From contig JAIWNI010000026.1 in NCBI GenBank assembly GCA_025331435.1, positions 124,001 through 188,000 of the forward strand: 64,000 bases of DNA, in the 5' to 3' direction. This stretch comes from Choanephora cucurbitarum (taxonomy: Eukaryota > Mucoromycota > Mucoromycetes > Mucorales > Choanephoraceae). Both the position numbers and the translations under genes were made by a program. The notes beneath the pieces were generated by a model that was not told the origin of the DNA, ran no database searches, and saw only the letters and a program-made list of their open reading frames with translations. Shown here one piece after another: positions 44,408 to 56,885 of this stretch (positions are counted from its first letter, which is position 1; each line of letters opens with the position of its first letter).

Positions 44408-46585
44408 ATGGCACCTAACAACAACAAGAAAAACTTCAAAAACGAACCAAAGACGCCTATCACTAACGATCCTCGTTTTAGCCGGGTACACAATGATCCT
44501 CGCTTTGTTCGACCCAAGAAGAAGGACATGAAGGTCACGATCGACAAGCGATTTGCTAGTATGATGACCTCTAAAGAATTCAGTTCCGGTCCTCGTGTAG
44601 ACAAGTATGGTCGTCGATTGGATCAAGATACAGCTGAAAAGGAATTAAAGAGATTTTATGAGCTCGATGAACAAGAAAGCGATGATGACTACTCAGATGA
44701 AGACAAGACAGTGGAGCAATTGGAAAAAGAATTAGCTGCTGATGAAGAGAATTTACGTGATGAAGAAAGTGAAGAAGAAAGCGAAGAAGAAGATTTGGAG
44801 GCAACTAAAAAGTTCTATGATCCTATGCGTGGTCGTGGTGAAATTTCTTCTTCAGATGAAGATGATACAGATGCTAGCGACGTGTCTGAAGAAGAAGATG
44901 AAGAGAACGAAGAAGTTGATTCAGTAAAGCATATTCCTGAAGGAGAAGAGACCAGTCGATTGGCTCTTGTCAATATGGACTGGGACAAGATCAAGGCAAT
45001 TGACATCCTTAAAGTGTTGAATGGATTTAAGCCTGATACAGGTGTCATTCATCGTGTCGTTATCTATCCTTCTGAATTTGGTAAAGAACGTTTAAAGCAA
45101 GAAGAAACTCAAGGCCCACCTTCTGAAATTTTCAAAACTTCCAAGTCTCAAGAAAATGATTCTGAATCCGACGATGATGAAGAAGAAGAGATTACAGCTG
45201 AAACTATGATCAAAAACCAATTGGAAGAAGGCGACGGACAAGACTTCGATCAAGATGCTTTGCGCAAATACCAATTAGACCGACTCAAGTACTATTATGC
45301 AGTGATTGAATGTGATAGTCCTCAGACGGCAAAGGTCATTTACAAGACCTGTGACAACACTGAATATGAAAGTAGTGCCAACTTTTTTGACTTGCGTTAT
45401 ATACCCGATGACATGACATTTGACGATGAACCTAAGGAAGTGGCCACTGTAGCCCCTGAAAACTACACACCTTCTAAGTTTCAAACTGATGCTCTCAGAC
45501 GCACCAAAGTATCTCTTACATGGGATGAAGATGATGTGGACCGATACCAAGTCACACGCCGAGAATTCACCAAGGACGACTTGAAAGATCTTGACTTCGA
45601 TATCTATCTTGCTTCTTCTGATGATGACGAAGATGAAGAAGAAGATTTGGATGCCTTGCGTGAGAAATACAAGAAACTTTTGGGTGGATCTAAGAACTCA
45701 GCTTTTGAAGACAAAGTAGAAGAAAATGAAGATGAAGAGGAGGGCGAGATGGAAATCACATTTACACCTGGTTTAAGTGAAGCTGCTGGTGCTCTTGTCG
45801 CAAACAAGGAAGAGAAAGACGAAGCAGGCGAGACTTCAATTCAAGCTTATTTACGTAAACAAAAAGAAAAGAGAAAGGCAAAGAAGGCAGCTAAGCAGCA
45901 GACCAAAGAACAAGATGCTAGCGATGCATGTAAGTGTTTAGAGGATATGTTTCTCGCAAAAAAACTAATTTTTACGTATTTATTAGCTGATATGGATGAA
46001 GAAACTGCTAATGATCCCTTCTTTAAAGAAGCTATGGCTGAAATGGAAGACGAAGGTTTAGTAGACGATAAAAAGAAGAAGAAAGACAAGAAGAGTAAGA
46101 AGCGAGCTTCCAAAGAAGAGCGTGAACAAAAGGCTCGTGAGAGAGCCGAACTGGAACTCTTGATGGATGACGATGGTAAAGGTGAAGGTTTCAACATGAA
46201 GGAAGTGCTCAAACAAGAAAAGATGGAAAAGAAAAAGAAGAAGAAGGGAAAGAAGGTTGAAGAACAAATCCAAACAGATGACTTTGAGATTGACGTACAG
46301 GATCCTCGTTTCGCTGCAGTTCAAGAATCACATCACTTTGCTATTGACCCCACTAATCCTCAATTCAAGAAAACAAAGAGCATGCAGAAGTTGATGAATG
46401 CTAGACAACAAAAGATGAAAGAAAGTCATGTTGATCAAGACGAATGGAAAAAGAGCACAAAGATCAGTAGTGCATCGGCTAAATCTGAACAGAAATCCAG
46501 CTCTTCACTTGATCAGCTTGTTGCTTCCGTGAAACGTAAAGGTGCATTGGATAAGTCCAATGCCGGCAAACGTCAAAAGAAGTAA
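44408..46585 (+). CDS. ESF1: Esf1, nucleolar pre-rRNA processing factor, 706 aa
   Basis: Exons 44408-45929 and 45987-46585. Esf1 is a nucleolar protein needed for early 18S rRNA processing and small-subunit assembly. Landmarks: NDPRFSRVHNDPRF and KVTIDKRFASMM at the start, acidic runs (DEESEEESEEEDLE), RLALVNMDWDKIKAIDILKV, GVIHRVVIYPSEFGKERL, YYYAVIECDSPQTAKVIY and YESSANFFDLRYIPDDM (the RRM-like core), and at the C-terminus the NUC153 motif DPRFAAVQESHHFAIDPTNP. Lys/Glu-rich coiled parts fill the rest. The start is the first ATG after a T-rich leader; an in-frame upstream extension lacks ATG. The 57-nt intron is a multiple of three without a stop, so retention would add 19 residues. AGAATAAAAAG near 46618 is a likely poly(A) signal. 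Confidence 0.93.
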   Translation: MAPNNNKKNFKNEPKTPITNDPRFSRVHNDPRFVRPKKKDMKVTIDKRFASMMTSKEFSSGPRVDKYGRRLDQDTAEKELKRFYELDEQESDDDYSDEDKTVEQLEKELAADEENLRDEESEEESEEEDLEATKKFYDPMRGRGEISSSDEDDTDASDVSEEEDEENEEVDSVKHIPEGEETSRLALVNMDWDKIKAIDILKVLNGFKPDTGVIHRVVIYPSEFGKERLKQEETQGPPSEIFKTSKSQENDSESDDDEEEEITAETMIKNQLEEGDGQDFDQDALRKYQLDRLKYYYAVIECDSPQTAKVIYKTCDNTEYESSANFFDLRYIPDDMTFDDEPKEVATVAPENYTPSKFQTDALRRTKVSLTWDEDDVDRYQVTRREFTKDDLKDLDFDIYLASSDDDEDEEEDLDALREKYKKLLGGSKNSAFEDKVEENEDEEEGEMEITFTPGLSEAAGALVANKEEKDEAGETSIQAYLRKQKEKRKAKKAAKQQTKEQDASDACKCLEDMFLAKKLIFTYLLADMDEETANDPFFKEAMAEMEDEGLVDDKKKKKDKKSKKRASKEEREQKARERAELELLMDDDGKGEGFNMKEVLKQEKMEKKKKKKGKKVEEQIQTDDFEIDVQDPRFAAVQESHHFAIDPTNPQFKKTKSMQKLMNARQQKMKESHVDQDEWKKSTKISSASAKSEQKSSSSLDQLVASVKRKGALDKSNAGKRQKK

Positions 46586-46685
46586 TAGCTATCCTTAATC
46601 TGTAACATATTTTCACTAGAATAAAAAGCGATAACTTGCACATTCAAATTGAGAAGTTTCATTTTATTGTGTAGCATGCTAGAAT

Positions 46686-47118
46686 TTATTTTTGAGCCTT
46701 GAGGACCTTCTTGACAATCTTTTGTTCTTCAATCAAGAAAGCACGGACAATACGGTTTCTGACACAGTGAGCACAACGAGAACCACCGTAAGCACGGCTG
46801 ACGTGCTTGTTAGTCTTGGAGACAGTGGCGAATTCACGGGCACGGAGGGCCTTGATCTACATAGACTGATAAATACACATCCTACAGACATGACACTACA
46901 CACTTACACCAGCGAGGGTTTCACCACAGTCACCACAACGGGGAGCCTTGACAGGCTTCTTTTGGTATTGGTAAACAAGGTTACCACCTAATGAAACATT
47001 AATAATGCGTCCTCTTTTATGACATGTCGATCCAATTACCAGGAGTCTTGACGGCCTTAACACGGTTGGAACGAGTGTTGTAAGACAAACGGCGTCTGTA
47101 GGTAAGACGTTGAGCCAT
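46686..47118 (-). CDS. RPL34: 60S ribosomal protein eL34, 109 aa
   Basis: Exons 47118-47040, 46987-46908 and 46856-46686, too short for a simple open-frame scan to show. The product begins [18 protein letters not shown] and has CGDCGETL and [13 protein letters not shown], the zinc-ribbon cysteine pairs of eL34, with [12 protein letters not shown] in front; length is typical. Codon use is strongly biased, as expected of a highly expressed ribosomal protein. A likely 222-nt intron in the 5' leader runs 47349-47128 (donor GTGAGT, acceptor ATCACAG, nine bases before the ATG). It converges with ESF1, with 100 bp between the stops. A very G-rich tract lies just upstream of the leader. Confidence 0.95.
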
Positions 47119-47415
47119 TGTGATTATCTGTGATGTCGTAAAAGAAACAAATCAGTCATCGTTTTTCATTATACATTCTATTGTTGCATGATGTCTATGT
47201 AAGTTGCTTTCTGTCTCTCTTTCTCTTTCTCTCTCTTTTTTCTTTTCATTTTCTTGAAAAACAAAAAAAAAAGGACGATGATTCATAAGGACTGTATCGT
47301 ATACATAGACAACATAAAAAAAAATCAGGTGGATGGATGGATAACTCACCTATGGTTTTGGAAAAAGAAGGATTCTATAATAGGACATGGAGATTGTATT
47401 CATCTGTACGCATAC

Positions 47416-47473
47416 GGGTGAGGGGGGGGGAGATTAGGTAAATAATGGGGGGGGGGGGAGGGAGTTGGGGGGG
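47416..47473 (+). other. G-run cluster with G-quadruplex potential
   Basis: G runs of 3, 9, 12, 3 and 7 within 58 bp on the plus strand, between the RPL34 leader and the Prp4 kinase stop. Confidence 0.8.
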
Positions 47474-47545
47474 AAGAGAGCATAAACAATCATCTAAAAT
47501 GAATTTGTTACCCGGACTAAACTATCCGGATCGGAGATTTATTAA

Positions 47546-49704
<2,159 letters not shown>

Positions 49705-49718
49705 GGTTCAAAAAGTAG

Positions 49719-49735
49719 ACACACACACACACAAC

Positions 49736-49768
<33 letters not shown>
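49719..49768. repeat. (CA)n and (GA)n microsatellites
   Basis: A CA run (about 49719-49732) followed by about 14 GA units (49739-49767) and a short GCGCGCGC, in the leader or promoter of the Prp4 kinase gene. Confidence 0.9.
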
Positions 49769-49770
<2 letters not shown>

Positions 49771-50605
49771 GCGCGCGCACGTAAAGAAAAAGAAAAGAGA
49801 GAAAACCAGATGATGGTAATGAGTACGTTAAAATAAGGCAGGAGTGAGTCTTATTTTTTGAAAGAAAAGAAAAATAAAGGCAAACTATCGTCTGACTATA
49901 TTTTTTTTTAGCTCATTTTGATTCTATCGGTACGCTTACACTAAATATGCAGAAACATAGTAAAAGTAAGCCATTTGATTTGATGACTTCAATCATGGTT
50001 AGTTTATATTACCCATCCTTTTTTTTTATTGGATATAACCACTAATCATTCTAGTAGTATAGAGTGTTACTTTCTAGCTTCAAATCTTAATAGACCTTTA
50101 GATAGCCTTGTATCAAGCAAATAGATAAATAGGACGCAGAGTGTTTTCAAGACGTTGTGTTCAAAAATACAATTTAACATCATTGAAGTATTAGGAGACA
50201 TAGAATGTTTCCCTTTCAAAGCTCTGAATTCTAGCAGACATATACACCCAAGAATTTGTTTACTATTGCTTGTTTGGCAAATATCATCCTTGTTTCTCAA
50301 TCTTATGAACTAGTCTCTACTAAAGACAAGATGTGTGGCCAAGCTTATGAAACATGTATCAAAAATGCTTCTACAATATGTTTGCTATGATTGTAGCCAA
50401 AAACAATAATTTCAACTCCATAAAGATGCATTTAAGAATTCATTTGTAAAAGCAAGCTACTTGGTTCAGCTCTGTCAATTTTCGAAATCAAGTCACAAAA
50501 AAATGTGTGCACGTCTCGAAAAAAAAAATAAGATAGCCCTTTTCAAACAAAGCCAGGCCACCCTCAATCAAGTAAACTTTTCTCTTTTTTTTTTCTAAAG
50601 AAATT
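49769..50605. other. Divergent intergenic region
   Basis: AT-rich DNA between the Prp4 kinase (-) and mL38 (+) genes. One minus-strand frame (50067-50300) lacks recognisable features. No gene is supported. Confidence 0.5.
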
Positions 50606-51937
50606 ATGTTGTCCAACTTGACGAGACGTTCCTTTCAAGCCATTCGTTGTGCTTCTAATGTAAGCAATCGCAACTATAGGATTCATCTTCTTACTTACCT
50701 TGTTACCTTAATAGGTGACTACACGTTCAGCTTCAACAAAGCCTTCAACTGCTTTCGAAGAAGCTCTCAAGTTGATTGAACAGGACAAAAAAGAAAGACT
50801 CAACATGCTCGAACGTTTAGAAAAAGAAATTACCCGAGTTTCCAAAAGTAAGTAACTTTTTGAAGAAAACACAAAGAAAAAAATCTCATTTGTTTTTTTT
50901 TTAATAAGCTGCTACACCTGCTCAAATCAAGGCACTGAATGCTTTAAAGTTTGATTTACAAGTCAAGTCTGAATTAAATGATCCCCAAGTACAAAAGAGT
51001 TTCAGATTAGGTGACAGTAAGTCTATCAAGAAAATTCCTGTTTATTTCTTTCTTATATGTTCTTTTTAAAAAAAAAGTTGATATGGCCAAGCCAGTATAT
51101 CGTTATATGCGCCAAAAGCAATTTGAAAAAGCACCTAAAAGCAAATTGATGGAACGTCTGACTCAAATGAATGTCATTCCTGATCTTGTACCATTGGATA
51201 CCGATCCTATTGTTGAAGTCAATGTCAGATTACCAGAAGGAAACGTTGAACCTGGTGTTTTCATTCAACCTGAACAAGTAAAGAAAAAAAAAAGAGGAAA
51301 GCATAGACCACTTACCTTCTTTCTGTTATCACTAGAGCATTGAGCGTCCTGAAATTGAGATTACAAACTTCCATACAGAACAAAGATTGTACACTTTAAT
51401 GTTGGTAGACCCAGGTAAACCTTGTGATTTTATATGATTGTGTTATGTATTCATGTCCATTATTTCAGACTCACCTGATGTCGAAAACCAAACTTATCAA
51501 CAACGCTGTCATTGGCTGATGTAAGTTAAAAAAAAAAAGAAGGTCAATTGAAGCAATCGATTGACAACATTATGTTTAGAACCAATGTACCTTTATCAGC
51601 TACTTCACCTATTGTCAAAGAAGGTGACTCAGTATTAGACTACATCCCTCCTCATCCTCAAAAGGGCACAAAATACCACCGATACACCTTGATTGCATAC
51701 GAACAACCCAACGAGGGTCAAACAAAGGTCGATATTAAGGTGGACAGCAGAGATCAATTTGATGTCAAGGGTTTGGCAGAAACACATGGTTTGCAGGTCT
51801 CAGGCGCTACCTTCTTCCGTCAAGTATGGAACGAGAGTGTGTCCAAGATCTACAATGAGATTCTTAAGGAACATGAGCCTGTCTATGGCAAGCCTCCTAA
51901 AGCTCAACGTTATATTCAAAGAACTGTATATTATTAA
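50606..51937 (+). CDS. MRPL35: Mitochondrial ribosomal protein mL38 (yeast Mrpl35), 327 aa
   Basis: Exons 50606-50659, 50715-50847, 50909-51016, 51078-51277, 51336-51414, 51469-51520 and 51580-51937, so only the middle and last exons are easy to see. The protein has the PEBP (phosphatidylethanolamine-binding) fold used by mL38 of the mitochondrial large subunit. Its N-terminus MLSNLTRRSFQAIRCAS is a plausible mitochondrial import signal. Landmarks: ERLEKEITRVSK helix, YRYMRQKQFEKAPKSKLMER, VIPDLVPLDTDPIVEVNVR, LYTLMLVDPDSPD (the PEBP DPDxP motif), CHWLITNVP, DYIPPHPQKGTKYHRYTLIA and FDVKGLAETHGLQVSGATFFRQ. TAGAATAAATG near 51959 is the likely poly(A) signal. It converges tightly with VPS52: only 66 bp separate the stop codons. 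Confidence 0.93.
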
Positions 51938-52003
51938 AAAAAAATGGGGGAGTTTTGTATAGAATAAATGATATTATAGTATTGGTTTTTTTTTTATTAT
52001 CAT

Positions 52004-54572
52004 TTAAAACGTACTTCTATACTTTTTGATTTCTACCATGACTGTTTGAACACCTACAGGTTGAATGCGTAACAGATTTCTGTCTTCTAAGAGACGAATG
52101 AATTTGGTGTAATAGACAATCAATTGACCAAGCACAGCATGGAGTACAGTAGTACCATTCTTAAAGTTGGAGAAATACTGAATGACAGATCCATTGATGG
52201 CCTTTAGTGATTGTCGCCATGTCTGTCCAAAATGAGCTGCAATACGCTCAAGATCAGGTACTTGAGGTACAAAATCAGAGGATTGATCTGTTCGTTTGAC
52301 CATATCTACTAGAGTACCAAAATAAGGTTTCAATTGCTCATCCACAAAGGCACTTGTCTGTAAAGCAAGCAGCTGCTTCATGTATTCCACTTCCCCTTCT
52401 ACTGCTCGACTGTGTGTCTCTTGAAAGACAGACATGATCAAGTCATAGTTGTTGATCAAAAAAGCAATACGCTTGGTTGATTCTTGGAATTCATGCGACA
52501 TACGGGACAATACAGCTTCAAATTCATCTCTTAATCGTTTGACACTAAATACAGTTTATTAAATTCAAATTCTTTAGATTTGTCCCATCTTCTTTACCTT
52601 TTTGACAGAATTGGATCATCGTATCCATCATTCAATACCAATAAAGATGCAGCGAATTCAGCATAACGACGTGTGATCTAATTTTTTAAGGTAAGCCTAC
52701 AACACATGTCAATTTTAAAAAAAAATTACATAATGAGGATGGATGTCTTTGACTGCACTAATCACTGATCTGTTATGAAACATCTTTTTGAGACTTTCGA
52801 CATGTAACGACATGATAGATTGAAACCTTGGCCATAGCAACATATTAGTTGCATTCGTGTATCCTTCCAACGCAGGCACCCTTCTTCGTTGGAGTTCAAG
52901 TGCCAGTTGTGTATTGATACGAATACAGAGCAGGATGCCGACAGCATCAAATGAATTCTCAATATACGCCTTGGTAAACTGTAACCCCACTTTTTCAGTA
53001 GGTGCAAAAATCTGCTGAAACATGCTTTTCGCTGTGTCAGATGCTGTCTTGGTATCTCTTGAAAAGAATTCATATAGAAACAAATATTCTGAACTAGCAT
53101 TATCAATCAACGTTAAATTGAAACTTCGAAACAGTTGTTCAAATTGATATCGCTTTCCAAAAAAAAAAAAAAAATTAGGGCTCAGTTTGTTGTTGCTTTT
53201 GATTTTTTCTTTGATCTACCTGATCTTTAGCTTCAGCTACATGCACTAGAATCACACCAGGATCTTGCATTCTTAAAGTATCGCTTCGATCGGCTAATGA
53301 AAACAGATTGGTCTTATCTTTCAACGTCTTCATACCAAACAAACCACCTCCTTTACGCGCATTCTCTTCCACACCAATCAGATCGGACTTGTCTGCAGAC
53401 ACTGTTTGTAATCGCTGTAACCCTTTACTGTATCGCTCAAAATGGTTTTGGAAATACCATGTCATGGCATGTAAATAAGTTTGCTTAATCTCGCGTGCAG
53501 CTTCATGATGACGCTCAAGCACAAAGTAGTGCATTTGTTTGTATTTCAAAAAGACCGATTGTTGCATGATCTGAATGTTGGCATTGGGTATACAGAGCAA
53601 CTGAATCCGAGATACAAAGAAATCACGAATGGTAGAAACTGCTTTGAGTCGAAGTTTCTCTAGTTCAGGTCCTACATTTTCTAGTGCCTTAATAGGACGA
53701 TGTTGATTGGCCTTGACAAACCGCATCTGTTTGTTGATAGTCAATAGATACTCTAACCATACAGCATCCACTTCATCTTCAGTAAGCTTTCGAATGGCAT
53801 CAGGTGGAATGACCATGCCTTGTAAAGCTTTGCCTAGACGTGCTTCTACTGTCTGTAAGCAAAGTTAGTATTGGGTTTAAATGCGTCTTGAAGAACTCAA
53901 CCTTTCTATTTTTGAGTTTGATATTCATGCAGGTAGATTGTTCCTGTAAATTCTGGATTTCACTACTGATATGTCCAAGATCTGTTTGAAACACATTCAA
54001 CAATTCTTCCATACGACCCAATACTTCATCACATGACTGTAAGATATTCAGTGTATGCTATTCAATCATGTTGTCCTCTCTCTCTCTTTACCTGTACTTG
54101 GTTATATAGATCCACAAACGACTGAACATGTTCTACATCTAGAACCCGACATAAGTGTGTTGCTCTCTTATTTTTAAATCTGATATACAATACAATTGTT
54201 TTCCAAATCCCTTTGTACTGCTACTTTTTCCTTGGCTATTTGTTGTGCATATTCACGTAAATCCATTTGATTGGCTAATGCTTGACTTACAATTTCATCT
54301 TCTTGAAATGCCAAGATGTGATCTAACTTATTTTTTTAGTTTTCAGTTGTGTTGTTCTCTTCGATTGGTCTATCTTACCATCCACTTGGTCAAATGAGAT
54401 GTGGTCAAAGTCATCATCTATAGATAACTTCACGAAGAAATGTCAGCTCATGGCGATAAGAACTAGATGCATAAAGTACATCGTCGAGTGGTATACTTGT
54501 GGTAGTATCTTGCAAGAGAATATCAAGTTCTTGAAGCGCATTAGGACTGGTAGGCAATGTCTTTTCAGACAT
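52004..54572 (-). CDS. VPS52: Vps52, GARP tethering complex subunit, about 700 aa
   Basis: Exons read as 54572-54497 (or -54464), 54416-54378, 54322-54225, 54166-54092, 54036-53902, 53852-53220, 53152-52730, 52677-52598 and 52544-52004. Vps52 is a core subunit of the GARP/EARP complexes that tether endosome-derived vesicles at the trans-Golgi. Landmarks: DLREYAQQI, SCDEVLGRMEELLNVFQTDL, GHISSEIQNLQEQS, GMVIPPDAI, LRLKAVSTIRDFFVSRI, LIGVEENARKGGGLFG, FEQLFRSFNLTLIDNASSEY, NMLLWPRFQSIMSLHVES, HPHYITRRYAEFAASL and FLINNYDLIMSVFQE, in the family order. The N-terminus is coiled coil. The end of exon 1 is uncertain; two donors fit the frame. The ATG lies only 13 bp after the stop of the upstream RFWD3-like gene on the same strand. 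Confidence 0.9.
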
Positions 54573-54585
54573 TATTTTTTTTTTA

Positions 54586-56448
54586 TTATAAAGAAAAAGA
54601 AGAAGTTGGCTGGAGTAGAAAAAATCGATTATCTGTTAAAAAGGCAAATTGATCTTGATCATAGGCTTGGATATCTAATGGAGCACTGTGTATCTGAAAC
54701 TGTTGCAATTCTCGGCCAGATTGGTATAGACATAATGATCCTCTCTCTTCTTGAGCATAACAAAAGATGGAATCTGCTAGGTTTTCTTTACCATAAACAT
54801 GTGTCCGAGTCAGGCCACGTTGAGCAAAAGGAGAATGGACCACCATAGGCTGTTGTTGTTGTTGATCCGGTTGAAACAGATAATGGCGTGTAAGTGATTT
54901 GCTTCGACAGGACAACAGGTAAGCATCATGGTGTGCATGTCGACTAAATGAATAAGGTTTATCGTCTATATAAAAGAGAAGAGGTTAACACACACATACA
55001 CACACATACACATACACAGTCTAATACCTGGAATAAGCCATGTCATGAATCGAGCATGAGAAGTCATTGTATCATAAAAGAAAGGCTGAGTGAGATTGGC
55101 ACCACAAAGAACAGATTGATGGTATTGAACTGTACTAAAGAGGGAATGAAGTGGTGTTTTCGAGATATCTGGATGTTGGTAAGATCGATAGGGTTTAGCT
55201 GGATAACGTCGATCAAAGGCCACAATGGTACTATCGGCCAATCCTATATAAAACTGATTGGCATCAAGTGCATCAAAACAACAAGACCATCCTGCAGTCG
55301 ATAAGGAGACAGAAAGTTGAGAGCCAGGTTGAAGTGAACCAAGCTTGGCTGTCTTGTCTAGACCGGTAGACAAGATGAGTTTATCAACATGGCTGTATCG
55401 CACATCACGTACAAGGCTGTCATGCAGCGATGTAAAGCGGGGTGTCATGGTAGCCAGATCAAGCGTCATGATTCCGTGTTGATGTTGATTGGATTTGAAT
55501 GAGATGTACGCCAGTTGATCTTCAGAATTCAGGGCCATAACGCGAGCTACTTGACGTGTCTCGGATAGCCGCTTAGAGCCAACGATAGAATAAGGTAGTT
55601 GAGGTTTAGTAGTCTGAATTGGCTGAGCTCTCACTATTTCCAATTGATCTGAAGTGGATGTGGTTTCAATTGGCTGTTGTAGAGATGATTGCTCAGTTAC
55701 TGGTTGATTGGAAGGTTGTTCTGAAGATAATTCTTTGTCTATGGGTTGCTTAGCAACCGATTGCCCAGGAGACGGTTGTTCAGGTACAGATTCTTCCATT
55801 ATACTTTCCAGCGAAATCTGCTCTGCAAGTGCTAGCTCTTCCGGTGAAAGTGGATGGAGAACAGGCATCTGTCGTTTTGCCTTCTCCAGTTCTCGTTTAT
55901 GCAGACTAAGACCAAGTCGAGCAAGTTCTAATTCCTTTTCACTCTCCTTGATTTGAATCTTTAATGCTTCTAATTCACGCTTCAATAGATCGGATTGTGT
56001 GATATCCTTGACTGCTAAACGAGTAGGTATGACAATACGAATATCGCTTTGTCTTGCTGCTTTCCTAGTATTACAGAATAAGCTAAATTGTCATCTAAAT
56101 TTGATATGAAACTCACATGCACATTGGACAAGGTGCTTTTGATCCGCCCAATTTTCTACTTCTATCCATAATCCAACGAACAATACATCTAACATTAAAA
56201 AAAAAGGAAATGCTTGTTCATACAAAAACACCTTGAAGCTTTTTTTTTTTTTTTTTTTACTTTTTACCAAACAAATGGCCACACTTCAAACTGACAAGAC
56301 AGTGCTCACCTTTAGAGGACCAAGTCTCTGAACAAATGGTACACATGTAACTATCATCATCTTCTTCTTCTAACTGAGAATCAAGATCCAGTTTGCATCT
56401 TTTTTGAGTAGGATCGTTCACATGGTCAACTACTCTTGTCAAGGACAT
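54586..56448 (-). CDS. RFWD3: RFWD3-like RING and WD40 E3 ubiquitin ligase, 558 aa
   Basis: Exons 56448-56261, 56188-56117, 56064-55028 and 54965-54586. RFWD3 ubiquitinates RPA and RAD51 at stalled forks and crosslinks in animals (FANCW). Residues 36-86 form the RING finger: MCTICSETWSSKGEHC, LKCGHLFGKKCIVRWIM and CPMC, followed directly by KAARQSDIRIV, the same join as in animal RFWD3. A coiled coil follows (KIQIKESEKELELARLGLSL), then a Pro/Gln/Glu-rich low-complexity part, then WD40 repeats with VRDVRYSHVDKLILSTGLDK, AGWSCCFDALDANQFYIGLA and DSTIVAFDRRYPAK. The C-terminus is shorter than in animals. The start is the ATG after an apparent acceptor (TTTTTTTAG), so an upstream noncoding or short coding exon is possible. 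Exon 1 ends at an AA|GTAAAA donor before a long poly(T) run. Confidence 0.8.
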
Positions 56449-56885
56449 GCACAACTGAAATCTAAAAAAAAAAAGATGATCTTTCATTTTTTTTTTTTAC
56501 TTTGCAAAAAAAAAAAAGAAACGTCATCGGAGTGTGAAGCGACGAGGTGCATCCTCATCCCTTTGTTTTGAATAAGTCTGCCTCTTTATATGACAGTTTT
56601 AGTGATCGATGTTTATGTAAACAGCACCTATTTAAAGGCTTTGGGATAAGTTAGTAACAATCAATTGGTGTTTTTAAGTAGAAAATGGGAGAAATAATGG
56701 TCTTCTAACTCATCTGCCTTTTGATACTGTCTATTACTTGTCTTTTTGGGGGGGAGTAATTTAGACCCAGTAACATCTCCCCTATCACACAAAAGGGGGA
56801 ACCAACATGGTCGGAGAAGATTTGAGAATAAACGCGCATAAAAAAACCTTTTTTTTTTCTTTCTTTCTTTCTTAAAAGACTAACT
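56449..56885. other. Divergent intergenic region
   Basis: Between the RFWD3-like (-) and F-box (+) genes. It holds A/T and G runs and a T-rich leader before the F-box ATG; a possible 5' exon of the RFWD3-like gene would lie here. Confidence 0.5.
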
